Source: DATARH01 sp963746885 (GTDB taxonomy: Bacteria; Pseudomonadota; Alphaproteobacteria; ATCC43930; CGMCC-115725). From it: DNA of 64,000 bases. Positions 50,680-61,236 of the stretch are shown here, one piece after another (within the stretch, counting starts at the first letter, position 1; every line of letters begins with the position of its first letter). The notes beneath the pieces are model-generated. The model searched no databases. It was not told the origin of the DNA and saw nothing but the letters and a program-made list of their open reading frames with translations. The position numbers and the translations under genes were made by a program. The DNA is taken from assembly GCA_963746885.1 (NCBI GenBank), contig CAVVDM010000006.1, positions 124,001 through 188,000 of the forward strand. Direction: 5' to 3'.

Positions 50680-50756
50680 TGGTGGGCCAGGGAGGATTTG
50701 AACCTCCGACCTCACGCTTATCAAGCGCGCGCTCTAACCAGCTGAGCTACTAGCCC
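50680..50756 (-). tRNA. tRNA-Ile (GAT)
   Basis: 77 nt with encoded CCA: GGGCTAGTAGCTCAG...anticodon GAT in CTTGATAAG...CTGGCCCACCA. First spacer tRNA of the rrn operon. The spacer between the two tRNAs (50540-50679) holds a GC-rich stretch with hairpins around GAAACCGACGGTTTC but no gene. Confidence 0.97.
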
Positions 50757-50830
50757 GTCCAGAACACCGATATCACTGTTCAGATATCACAATTCCGTCG
50801 GACCCCGGCGCTGGCGCAAGGCCGAAAGGC

Positions 50831-50880
50831 CAGATCAGAGATCATTTCTGACCTCTGATCTCTGATATCTGACCTCTGAT
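50831..50880 (-). repeat. ATCAGAGATCA-type inverted repeat cluster in the 16S-23S spacer
   Basis: ATCAGAGATCA (50834-50844) and TGATCTCTGAT (50856-50866) are a perfect 11-bp inverted repeat, followed by further TCTGACCTCTGAT units to 50880; a weaker group (CATATCCGACCTCTGACCTC) lies near 51008-51028. The unit matches the one inserted in the 23S gene. Confidence 0.8.
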
Positions 50881-51035
50881 ACGCGGCAGAAGGGATGCGC
50901 AGGCGGCGGCGTATTGCCGGAGGTCGGATACCAGCGTCGGTATCTGATAACTCCAACGTTTGTGGATAAGCCGAGGAGAGCGACAGGAGAGCCCATTGCT
51001 GACCCCTCATATCCGACCTCTGACCTCCGGCATCC

Positions 51036-52547
<1,512 letters not shown>

Positions 52548-52790
52548 AATCCACAGCAGGCCCAACCAAGCGCCATCAACCAATGTCTCCATCGACCAAC
52601 GCCGCTATGACCAAACCCGCCGCATAACAAGGGCCGTCACAACGCTTTACTCAAGGACACAGGCTCTCACCCGTGCCCCAGCGCAAGCAGCAACGACCCC
52701 GCCGCCGCCCGCGCATCCCTTCCTATCCCTACAATGTCAATCAACAACCCGACAGCGCCCTTGCGGGCATCCCGCCATCCGGGAGGCGGC

Positions 52791-52819
52791 TTATAGGCCC
52801 ATCGGTCGGGCAGCGTCAA
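52791..52819 (-). promoter_or_regulatory. Probable rrn promoter
   Basis: On the minus strand TTGACG and CTATAA are separated by 17 bases, followed by GC-rich CGCC, about 250 bases upstream of the 16S gene. This is a good sigma70-type promoter for its distance from 16S. A further TTGACA lies at 52735-52740 but I find no matching -10. Confidence 0.65.
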
Positions 52820-52941
52820 CGCCTTTTCGCGGCTATTTTGACAAGCCGGCGACAGAGCACAGCAGGACCTCGCGTCGGGCATTTCGCCCGCTCCGGCGAT
52901 GAGACGGCCTCGATGAGACGCGAGCCCTGAGCGGGCGCGGC

Positions 52942-53168
52942 GTGTACATTCTCGGCATCTCGGCCTTCTATCACGACAGCGCGGCAGCCCTCGTCACCGA
53001 TGGACGGATCGTTGCCGCGGCGCAGGAAGAGCGGTTCACCCGCACCAAGCACGATTCCGGCTTTCCGGCCAACGCGCTGCGCTATTGCCCCGACGAGGCC
53101 GCAATCGCCCTCGACGCGGTCGACCGGCATTGAAGCTCGACTACCGCAACCGCTTCGACCCGGACTGA
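52942..53168 (+). pseudogene. Relic of a NodU/CmcH-family carbamoyltransferase (N- and C-terminal ends only)
   Basis: From GTG at 52942: YILGISAFYHDSAAALVTDGRIVAAAQEERFTRTKHDSGFPANALRYC is the conserved N-terminus of the family, ending at a stop near residue 63. Directly after, in another frame, comes LKLDYRNRFDPD and a stop at 53168, which matches the usual C-terminal tail of the same family (xxLKxDYxxxFxxD). About 500 internal residues are missing. The two ends of one gene are joined. Beyond it, 53169-53173, starts the molybdoenzyme operon on the other strand. Confidence 0.7.
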
Positions 53169-53173
53169 CCCGC

Positions 53174-54121
53174 TCAGGCCGCCTCGGCGCCGTAATACAG
53201 CATCACCGTATGCTTTGCCTCGGCAAAGAACAGCCAGCGCTCGACGACGAGGCCGAGCGCGGCGCTCACCACCGCCAGTGCCGCCGCACTGACCCCGGTG
53301 TCGCCGCCGGCGATCAGCGCGAGCAGGGTCAGCAGCGCCGGCAGCGCGAAGCCGGTGATCCGCGCGATGGCGCGCAGCCGCACCCGGTGCTTGCGCGCGA
53401 TCCGGTAGCCCATCTCCTGCAGCAGGTAATTCTCCTCGGTGTGCGGGGGCTCGAGCATGCGCACCCGGCCGCCTCTGCCGAGCCCGGTTGCGCTGGACAC
53501 GGTGCTCGGCGCGGCGGTCGCAGCGACGGACCGCCAATAGGCCTCCTTAAGCCCCCATGCGGCAATGACCGCCACGAGGGCCAGGACCGGGGTCCCGACC
53601 GGCCGCGACACCCAGAACCGGAGGATCAGGTCGAGCAGCAAAAACCCGCTCATCAGCCCGAGCACTAGGTAGTTCGGCACGACCCACCGATTGTGCCACT
53701 GGTGGATCGGCTTTAGCGACGCGTAGATCATTCCGGTGCAATAGATCGTGCCGGCCGCAAACGCCGCGGCGAGGAAGCCGCACAGCCCGATAAAGCCCGA
53801 GGTGGCGCCGAAAAACACCCAGCCGACACCGAAGACCATCGACGGGAAGAACGTCTTGACTGCCATCACGCCTTCGCGCGACAGCCAGGACGAGCGCCAC
53901 TGCGAAAACGCGCGCCATGCTCGCTCCGGATGACCAAGGTGGAGGGCCGACGACACGAGCCCGGCGGCGCACAACACAAAGGCCGTCAGGAGACCGGCCA
54001 AGCCGAACCAGGTCGCGTCCGGCAAGAGGCCGAGCGGCACGCCGATGCCGAGCAGGAACAACAGCGCAAATCCCGCGCCCGACGCAGTGGTGAAGAAGAC
54101 GATCGAGGATGCTGGATGCAT
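53174..54121 (-). CDS. soeC: DmsC-type membrane anchor subunit (SoeC-like)
   Basis: 315 residues with eight membrane segments of the DmsC family: SALHLGHPERAWRAFSQWRSSWLSREGVMAV and QWHNRWVVPNYLVLGLMSGFLLL are conserved blocks. It anchors the molybdoenzyme to the inner membrane and exchanges electrons with quinone. The start is 8 bases after the ferredoxin subunit stop. The soe assignment is inferred from the whole operon. Confidence 0.8.
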   Translation of the reverse strand: MHPASSIVFFTTASGAGFALLFLLGIGVPLGLLPDATWFGLAGLLTAFVLCAAGLVSSALHLGHPERAWRAFSQWRSSWLSREGVMAVKTFFPSMVFGVGWVFFGATSGFIGLCGFLAAAFAAGTIYCTGMIYASLKPIHQWHNRWVVPNYLVLGLMSGFLLLDLILRFWVSRPVGTPVLALVAVIAAWGLKEAYWRSVAATAAPSTVSSATGLGRGGRVRMLEPPHTEENYLLQEMGYRIARKHRVRLRAIARITGFALPALLTLLALIAGGDTGVSAAALAVVSAALGLVVERWLFFAEAKHTVMLYYGAEAA

Positions 54122-54128
54122 GTCACTG

Positions 54129-54872
54129 TCACCGCGACAAGAGTCGGTCGATCCAACGCAGCAGGCCGCTCGCCTCTGCGCCGGCAGGTTCGGCGCTGCG
54201 GCCGCTGGCGGGAGCCGGCGTTATTCTGGCGCGGCTCGGCGGCAGGTATTTATTGACCGGCCGATAGCCTAGCTCGGGCATCAAATCGACGCCGCCGCGC
54301 GCCGCCACCAGATCCGAGGCCGCGGAGTTGGGGTCGCCGAGATCGCCGAACAGGCGGGCCTTGGTCGGGCACACCATGACGCACACCGGCTGCCGCTCCT
54401 CCGGCACCAGATGGTCGTTATAGATGCGGTCGATGCACAGCGTGCACTTCTTCATCACACCATCATCGGCATCGAATTCGCGGGCGCCATAGGGGCACGC
54501 CCACGAGCACAGCTTGCAGCCGATGCACAGATCCTCGTTGACCAGCACGATGCCGTCCTCGACCCGCTTGTAGGAGGCACCGGTCGGGCACACCGTGACG
54601 CAGGCGGGCTCGTCGCAGTGCAGGCACGATTTCGGGAAATGCACGGTGCGCGCGCCGTCGCCCTCGCCCTCCTCGAAGGAATGGATGCGGTTGAACCACA
54701 CGCCCCAGGCATTGTCGGCATAGGCGTTGAAGTCGGGCAGCGGCGCCATGTGGCCGCCGGTGTTCCACTCCTTGCAGGCCGTGGCGCAGGCGTGGCAGCC
54801 GACACACAGATCGAGGTCGATGACGAGGCCGAGCTTTCTCTGGCCGGGAGAGGCGGTCGGCAGATCGGTCAT
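54129..54872 (-). CDS. soeB: Four [4Fe-4S] ferredoxin subunit (SoeB/DmsB-like)
   Basis: 247 residues. Four cysteine clusters are visible: CVGCHACATACK, CLHCDEPACVTVCP, CIGCKLCSWACP and CTLCIDR...CVMVCP, enough for four [4Fe-4S] centres that wire the molybdenum site to the membrane subunit. The ATG at 54872 overlaps the stop of the catalytic subunit by four bases (ATGA). Confidence 0.9.
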   Translation of the reverse strand: MTDLPTASPGQRKLGLVIDLDLCVGCHACATACKEWNTGGHMAPLPDFNAYADNAWGVWFNRIHSFEEGEGDGARTVHFPKSCLHCDEPACVTVCPTGASYKRVEDGIVLVNEDLCIGCKLCSWACPYGAREFDADDGVMKKCTLCIDRIYNDHLVPEERQPVCVMVCPTKARLFGDLGDPNSAASDLVAARGGVDLMPELGYRPVNKYLPPSRARITPAPASGRSAEPAGAEASGLLRWIDRLLSR

Positions 54873-57791
54873 GGCGTGCGCTCCCGCGCCGCGCCATCTC
54901 CCGGGGGCGCGCCGTAACGCAGGGTGTCCGGGGCCCGCGCCATCGACGGCGGATGCCGCAAGGTCGCAAAGCTCGGCGCGCTGTGGCCGGCCTCGGCCGC
55001 TGTCGCCTTCTCGACCCGCACTCGCAGATCATACCAGGCGGCCTGACCGGTGACCGGGTCGGCATTGGCGCCGGGCTCGCCAGCGCCGTTCGCCTCCGGC
55101 AGCATTTCGGTGATCAGGTGGTTCAACAGGAAGCCTCGCGTGAATTCGGGCGAATCGGGCGCCAGGTTCCAGGCGCCGCTGCGCTTGCCGATCGCGTTCC
55201 AGGTCCACACCGTATCCGGATTGACCCCGTCCATCAGCTTGATCTGCCCCTTGATCCGCCCGGCATGGCTCGACACCCAGACCCAATCGTCGTCGGCGAG
55301 ACCCAGGCTGCGCGCCGTCACCCGGCTCATGAACAGCCGGTTCTGCCCGAGGATCTGGCGCAGCCAAGCGTTCTGCGAGTGCCAGGAATGGTACATCTGC
55401 ATCGGCCGCTGGGTGATCGCGTGCAGCGGGAAGGAATGCGGGTCGATCCGGGTGCCCTCGAAGGGCGGATACCAGAACGGCAACGGATCGAAATACGTCG
55501 CGATGCGCGCCCGGTCCTTTTCGGGGGGCACGCATCGGCGCCATGCCCCTGCGCCGCCAGCCGGAAGCGCTGCAACGGCTCGACGTAGAGCTGCAGCACG
55601 ATCGGCTCGGCCGCGCCGATCAGCCCCATCGCGACGGCAGTTTCGAGATAGGCCTTGTTGGCGTGCTTGTAATAGAGCTGCTCGGGCGGCAGCTGGTATT
55701 TCCAGAAGCACCCGTTGGCGACGTAATGCTCGAGCTGGCGCGGGTTGGGCGCGCCTTTGCCATTGGCGTCGCCGCTCTCGCCGCGCCAGCCGGCCAAGCG
55801 GGCCGACCCCGGGAGTGCGCTCGTGCAGCGCGATGTAGTCCTTGTAGCCGCCGGGATAGCGCGGCGCGCCACTCGGCGTCGACAAAGGCGGGCAGGCCGA
55901 GCCGCGCGCCCAGTTCGATCAGCACGTCCTGGAACGGCCGCACGTCGCGGTCCGGGGCGACGACCGGCTGGCGGATCGAATCGGCCGGCCCGTCAACCCT
56001 GCCGATCGGCCGGTCCAGCAGCGAGATGCAATCCCAGCGCTCAAGATAGGTCGTATCCGGCAAGATCAGATCGGCATAGGCCACCGTCTCGGAGTAGAAC
56101 GCGTCGGAGTAGATGATCCGCGGGATCTTGTATTCGCCAGTCGCCGGGTCCTTGTCGGTCAGCATGCGCAAGGTTTCGGCGGTGTTCATCGCCGAGTTCC
56201 ACGCCATGTTGGCCATGTACATGAACAGCGTGTCGATCTTGTAGGGGTCGCCCTTCCAGGCGTTGCGGATCAGCATGTGCATCAACCCGTGCGCGGCGAT
56301 CGGCGCTTCCCAGGAGAACGCCTTGTCGATGCGCGACGGCGTTCCGTCGGGGTCGAGCAGCAGGTCTTCGGGCGCCATCGGGTAGCCGAGCGGGGCGCCG
56401 GCCAGCGGCTTGCCGGGCGCGACCTGCGACGGCTTGCCGGCCGGCTTCGGGCCCGGCGGGACGGGCTTTGGATAGGGCGACTTGTAGCGCCAGCCGCCCG
56501 GGACATCGATCGTGCCGATCAGGATTTGCAGCAGATGCAACGCCCGGCAGGTCTGGAACCCGTTGGAATGGGCCGAGATGCCGCGCATCGCGTGGATCGA
56601 CACCGGGCGGCCGCGCATCGTCTCGTGGCGCGCGCCCGGCCCAGTCGGTCCACGGCACCGCGACCTCGATCTCCTCGTCGAAAACGCGACCTCGGCCAAT
56701 CTCGGCGGCGAGGCTGCGGATGCGCTCGGCCGAGATGCCGCAGGTCGCCGCCACGGCTTCCGGCGCGTATTGCGCGTCGAGATAGCGCTCGGCGAGCAGC
56801 TGGAACACCGGCACGGCGCGGCGTCCGTCCGCCAGCGTCGCCTCGCCGACGACCCGCGCCTCGACCTCCAGCGCCATCGCGCTCGCCAGCCCGCCGCGCG
56901 GCATCGAGGACCAGCGGCTCGCCCGCCTCGTTGCGCGCGAACAGCCCGTCATCCGCCATGCCCGGCGCCTGGATCACCAGCCAGGCGGCGTTGGTGTAGC
57001 GGCCGAGATAGTCGAAATCGACCTTGTCGGCACGCAGCAATTCGTGCACCAGCGACAGCACGAACAGCCCGTCGGTGCCGGGCCGGATGCCGAGCCATTC
57101 GTCGGCGATCGCCGAATAGCCGGTGCGCACCGGGTTGACCGAGACGAACTTGGCGCCGCGCCGCCGCAAGCCGGCGAGCGCGGTCTTGATCGGGTTCGAA
57201 TCGTGGTCCTCGGCGACGCCCGAACATCAGGAATAGCCGGGTGCGCTCCCAATCGGGCTCGCCGAACTCCCAGAAGCTGCCGCCGATCGTGTACATGCCG
57301 GCGGCCGCCATGTTGACCGAGCAGAACCCGCCATGCGCCGCGAAATTCGGGGTGCCGAACTGGGCTGCCCACAGCCCGGTCATCGACTGGCTCTGGTCGC
57401 GCCCGGTGAAGAAGGCGAGCTTTTTCGGGTCCTCGGCGCGGATCTTCGACAGCCAGCCGAGTGCCGTCGCGATCGCCTCGTCCCACTCGATCTCGCGGAA
57501 TTCGCCGGAGCCGCGCTCGCCGACCCGCATCAGCGGCTTCGACAGCTTCGCCGGCGAATATTGCTGCATGATGCCCGAGGCGCCCTTGCCGCAGATCACG
57601 CCGCGGTTGACCGGATGGTTCGGGTTGCCCTCGATGAAGCGGATGCCGCCGTCCTTCAGGTGCACCTTGATGCCGCAGCGGCAGGCGCACATGTAGCAGG
57701 TCGTGTATTTGACCTCGTCGGAGATGCGCGGCGAGGTGTCGATCGCCTCGCGCGGCGACCAGTAGTCACGCCAAGATTCGAGAAAACTCAT
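54869..57791 (-). CDS. soeA: Molybdopterin oxidoreductase catalytic subunit, SoeA-like, six frameshifts
   Basis: About 970 residues after correction. N-terminus MSFLESWRDYWSPREA without a Tat signal, then the [4Fe-4S] motif TTCYMCACRCGIKVHLKDGG...GVICGKGASGIMQQYSP, YTIGGSFWEFGEPDWE, and further family blocks (GVNPDTVWTWNAIG, FTRGFLLNHLI). Absence of a Tat signal points to a cytoplasmic enzyme such as SoeA of sulfite oxidation rather than periplasmic DMSO reductase. Frames change near 57222, 56905, 56645, 55863, 55805 and 55530, but all core motifs can be read, so sequence error is likely. Molybdenum ligand not resolved. Confidence 0.82.
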
Positions 57792-57796
57792 CCGCT

Positions 57797-58888
57797 TCAG
57801 GGTCCCTTTTTTTCGACCGGTTCGGGTACCGCCTGCGGCGTATCGCCGACCGGCATGCCCACCTCACGATAGTAGCGCGCCGCGCCGGGATGCAGCGGCG
57901 ACGGAGAGCCCGTTGAGCGCCCGGCCGAGCTGGATGCCCTTGCCGATCGGGTCGAGCTTGACAAGCAGCTTCGCCGTCCGCTCATCCCATAGCGACTTGG
58001 TTATCGCATAAACCAAGTCGGCGTCGACATCGGCGTTGACCAGCCACAGCGCGGAAAAGCCCAGCGAGGGCGTGGCGGTCGCGACGCCCGGGTAGCTGCC
58101 CGCCGGGATCTCGGTGAGGTAGTAGAAGCTGAAATCCTTCCGCAGCGCGTCGATGACCTTGCCCTCGATCGGGACGAGGCGGATCGGTACGGCCGTCGCG
58201 AGGTCGTGGATCGCCGGGATCGGGTAGCGGCCGACCAGAAAAAACGCGTCGAGCGTACCGAGCCGCAGCTCGCTCGGCGGCGGGTCCCGGCCGCAGGTAC
58301 ACGCGGGTCACAGCCGCGCCCCCGAAGCCCGCCGCCGCTGAGCAGAACCTCCGCATCGGCGGCGGTGCCCGAGCCCTCTTCGCCGAGCGAGACGGTCTTG
58401 CCGGTGAGATCGGCCAGCGAGTGGATCGGGCCGTCGGCGCGGACAACGAGGTGGGCGGCCTCGGGAAACAGGCTGGCGATTGCCCGCAGATGGCGCAGCG
58501 GACCCGATTTGGCGAACAGGTTGACGCCCTGATAGGCCCAGCCGGCCAGATCGGCCTGGGCGAAGCCGGATTCGATCTGGCCGCTCTCGATCAGGCGGAG
58601 ATTCTCGATCGAGCCGGGCGTCGCCTGCGCGACCGCAACGAGCCCGGGCACGCCGCAGCTGCCGCCGCGGTCGCAGGGCGGCCCGTCCGCCGGGCGCGAG
58701 ATCGCGCTCGCGACAAGGCCGCCGACTTCGAAATAGCTGCCACCGGTCGCCGCCGTGCCGATGCGGAAAAACCGCGCCTCCGGCATCGGCGCCGCGGCGC
58801 CGAGCAGGGCCACCAAAAGCAAACTGGCGCAGACGAGGCCGCGCCAGCCATGCCACACATTCCTCGTCTCACGCGGTGAGACAGCCAT
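57797..58888 (-). CDS. TAXI-type TRAP transporter solute-binding protein, three frameshifts
   Basis: About 360 residues. Signal peptide LVCASLLLVALLGAAAP, then RFFRIGTAATGGSYFEVGGLVASAIS, the TAXI signature, GVPGLVAVAQATPGSIENLRLIESGQIESGFAQADLAGWAYQG and GPIHSLADLTGKTVSLGEEGSGTAADAEVLL. Indels near 58320, 58280 and 57905 are needed to reach the terminal LHPGAARYYREVG. No DctQ/M membrane subunit is adjacent. It ends five bases before the catalytic subunit start, so it belongs to the soe-like operon; a role in presenting a sulfur-containing organic acid is a guess. Confidence 0.85.
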
Positions 58889-58983
58889 GGGCGATGACAC
58901 CATGCTTCACCGCCATTTGCAACCCGGATGTTACACTCGCTCGATGTAGATTAGGCACGGCTGGCTGACAGCAGGAGGCGTTG

Positions 58984-60040
58984 ATGACCGGACCCAACGA
59001 AACGATCGACCTGCGCTCGGACACCGTGACGCGGCCCTCCGCCGCGATGCGGCGGGCGATGGCCGAGGCGCCGGTCGGCGACGACCAGTATGGCGAGGAC
59101 CCGTCGGTCAACCTGCTGCAGGAGCGCATCGCCGGGCTGCTCGGCAAAGAGGCGGCGCTGTTCGTGCCGAGCGGCACGATGGCCAACCAGATCGCGCTCA
59201 AGCTGTTGACCCGGCCGGGCGACGAGGTACTGGTCGGCGAGGATGCGCACATGATGTGGCACGAGGCCGGCGCCGGCGCGGCCAATTCGGGGGTGCAATT
59301 CACCCCGATCGGCCGCGGCGGGCTATTCACCGCCGCCGATTTCGCCGCTGCGGTGAAGCCGCCGGGGCACATCGTGCTGCCGTCGACCGGGCTCGTCGCG
59401 GTCGAGAACACCCACAATCTCGGCGGCGGCGTCGTGTTCCCGCAGGCGCGACGCAGCCGCCGATCTGCGCGGCGGCGCGCGCGGCTGGGATCGCCTCCTA
59501 TCTCGACGGCGCCCGGCTGTTCAACGCCTCGGTCGCCGTCCGGGCAGAGCCTCGCCGAACTGGCACAGACCGTTCGACCTCGTCTCGGTGGCGCTGTCGA
59601 AGGGGCTCGGCTGCCCGGTCGGCAGCGTGCTCGCCGGCGGCCAAGGCCGACATCGCCCGCGCGCGTGCGGGCGCGCCGCATGTTCGGCGGCGCGATGCGG
59701 CAATCCGGCATTCTCGCCGCCGCCGGGCTCTACGCGCTCGACCATCATGTCGCCGGCCTCGCGGAGGACCACGCCAACGCGCGGCTGATCGCCGAGCGGC
59801 TCGCCGGCTGTCCGGGCGTCATGCCTCGATCTCGCGACGGTGCAGACCAACATCGTCGTGTTCCGGCTCGGCCCGGGCCTGCCCGACGCCGCCGCGGTCG
59901 TGGCGCGCGCCAAGGAGGCCGGGGTGCTGGTCTCGGCGCTCGGTCCGCGCACCGTGCGGGCGGTGACCCATCGCGATGTCTCGCGCGCCGATTGCGAGCG
60001 CGCCGCCGAGGTGCTGGCCGCGGTCACCGCGGCAGCGTGA
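58984..60040 (+). CDS. Low-specificity threonine aldolase, about six frameshifts
   Basis: About 350 residues: IDLRSDTVTRPSAAMRRAMAEAPVGDDQYGEDPSVNLLQERIAGLLGKEAALFVPSGTMANQIAL is the aldolase N-terminus; ASYLDGARLFNAS and the PLP lysine VALSKGLGCPVGSVLAG follow. The C-terminus is TVQTNIVVFRLGPGLPDA...GVLVSALGPRTVRAVTHRDVSRADCERAAEVL. Frames change near 59448, 59541, 59571, 59640, 59672 and 59827. The ATG at 58984 has GGAGG upstream. It cleaves L-threonine/L-allo-threonine to glycine and acetaldehyde. It overlaps the MaoC 3' end by 17 bases tail to tail. Confidence 0.85.
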
Positions 60041-60531
60041 CCGCCCCTGGCGGACGGCGCTGCTTCAGCAGGTATTTCTGCTCGCCGGTCGAGCACCAGA
60101 TCGTTGTTCTGGTTGTGCACGGTGACTGCGACGGTGACGATCCCGGTCGTGCGCTGCGCGGTCAGCGCGGCGACGCACAGGCTCGGATAGAGCGTGTCGC
60201 CGGGATAGACCGGCTTGAGGAACTTCGACGACTGCTCGATGAAGGCAATCAGCGAATCGCCGATGACATGGGCGAAGGTGCCGGCGCCGGCGGCGGTGAA
60301 GCACAGCACCTGAAAGCCGTGCGCCAAGGGGCCGGGATGACCGCGCTCGCGGCAATATTCGACATCGTAATGGATCGGGTGATTGTCGGCCGAGACACGG
60401 TCTGGAACGCCGCGAAATTGGCCTCGGTGACGGTGCGGCTCGGGAATGTAGAAGCGCTCGCCGACCGCGAGATCCTCGAAATAGCGGCTTTCGGGAAAGC
60501 GGTGCTGACGCCGGTCGAAGTCCTCGGTCAT
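60024..60531 (-). CDS. MaoC-family dehydratase, frameshifts
   Basis: About 168 residues: FPESRYFEDLAVGERFYIP...SADNHPIHYDVEYCRERGHPGPLAHGFQVLCFTAAGAGTFAHVIGDSLIAFIEQSSKFLKPVYPGDTLYPS contains the hot-dog (R)-hydratase catalytic Asp/His motif (DNHPIHYD). Two compensating indels around 60445 and 60400 restore TVTEANFAAFQTVS, and one near 60095 restores the end DGEQKYLLKQRRPPGAVTLPR. Probably an enoyl-CoA hydratase or a 2-enoyl dehydratase. The ATG at 60531 has GGAGGGG upstream and overlaps the stop of the UGSC gene (ATGA). Confidence 0.85.
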
Positions 60532-61065
60532 GTCCCCTCCCCCCGCCAAACCCGCACCGCCTGCGCCGCCGCCTGGGCGGCGCGGGCGTCGATCTCGGCG
60601 TCGGAAATCGTGCTGAGCGGATGGTCGATCACGACCGGCACCAGGTCGGGCATGCCCGAGCGCTGTCGCGCTGCACCTCGCATTCGTGCAGGAACTCCGC
60701 CGTCACGACGACCGCGACGGGCCGTCCCAGCGCTTCGAGGGCGATGCCGTCATGCGTACAGCACGACGTGCACGACCCTCAATCGCCGATCGCGGTCAGG
60801 ACGATGTCGTTGTCGGCGGCGATCTGCGCGACGAGCGCCGGGTCGGCAGATCTTCGAGAAGCTTTCCTTCGTGTAGTAGTTCACCGCGGCGAAGCGGTGC
60901 TCGCTCGCCGAGCAGCGCCGCGGTCTTGCGCAGCAGCCGGCCGGCATTCCACTTGGTGTTGTCGAGGATGCCGAGCCGCAAGCCGTCAAGCGCCCCGCGC
61001 GGCGCCGGCGGACGCGCAGCGTCGACCCGTCCGCGCGGATCGAACACGGCAAAACGGTTTTTCAT
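60528..61065 (-). CDS. UGSC-family protein with in-frame TGA at the selenocysteine position, three frameshifts
   Basis: About 175 residues. N-terminus MKNRFAVFDPRGR...LDGLRLGILDNTKWNAGRLLRKTAALLGE, then FAAVNYYTKESFSK, then DPALVAQIAADNDIVLTAIGD-TGA-GSCTSCCTHDGIALEALGRPVAVVVTAEFLHECEVQR, ending SGMPDLVPVVIDHPLSTISDAEIDARAAQ...VRVWRGEGT. The TGA at 60779-60781 sits exactly at the U of the family motif U-G-S-C and is flanked on both sides by conserved in-frame coding. Indels occur near 60902, 60850 and 60665. Either a selenoprotein or a Cys form with sequence error; function unknown. Confidence 0.7.
60749..60776 (-). promoter_or_regulatory. SECIS-like hairpin just after the UGA codon
   Basis: Two bases after the UGA, GUCGUGC pairs with GCAUGAC (seven pairs, one G-U), extended by AC/GU pairs with a two-base bulge, closing an 8-nt apical loop GUCGUGCU. 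Bacterial SECIS elements are hairpins placed directly downstream of UGA, with a bulge and G/U in the loop. Read on the minus strand. Similarity is structural only and must be tested. Confidence 0.45.
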
Positions 61066-61236
61066 CACAGGCTGTTCCCCCGTTGACCGCTGCTAAGCAG
61101 CAAATCTGCAGCAAACTGGCCCCAGGGATCGCCTCAGAAAGCGAGGATCTGCGGTTTTCCCAGGGGGGGCGCGTGAATTAGGCATACTGCCCTCCTTCCC
61201 ACTAAATCTTCAGGGTTCGTTCGAGGAGGGTGTTCC

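Noticed and set aside
53174..57791. DMSO reductase DmsABC
   Set aside because: The catalytic subunit has no Tat signal, which DmsA-type periplasm-facing enzymes carry. The SoeABC assignment fits better, though not proven.
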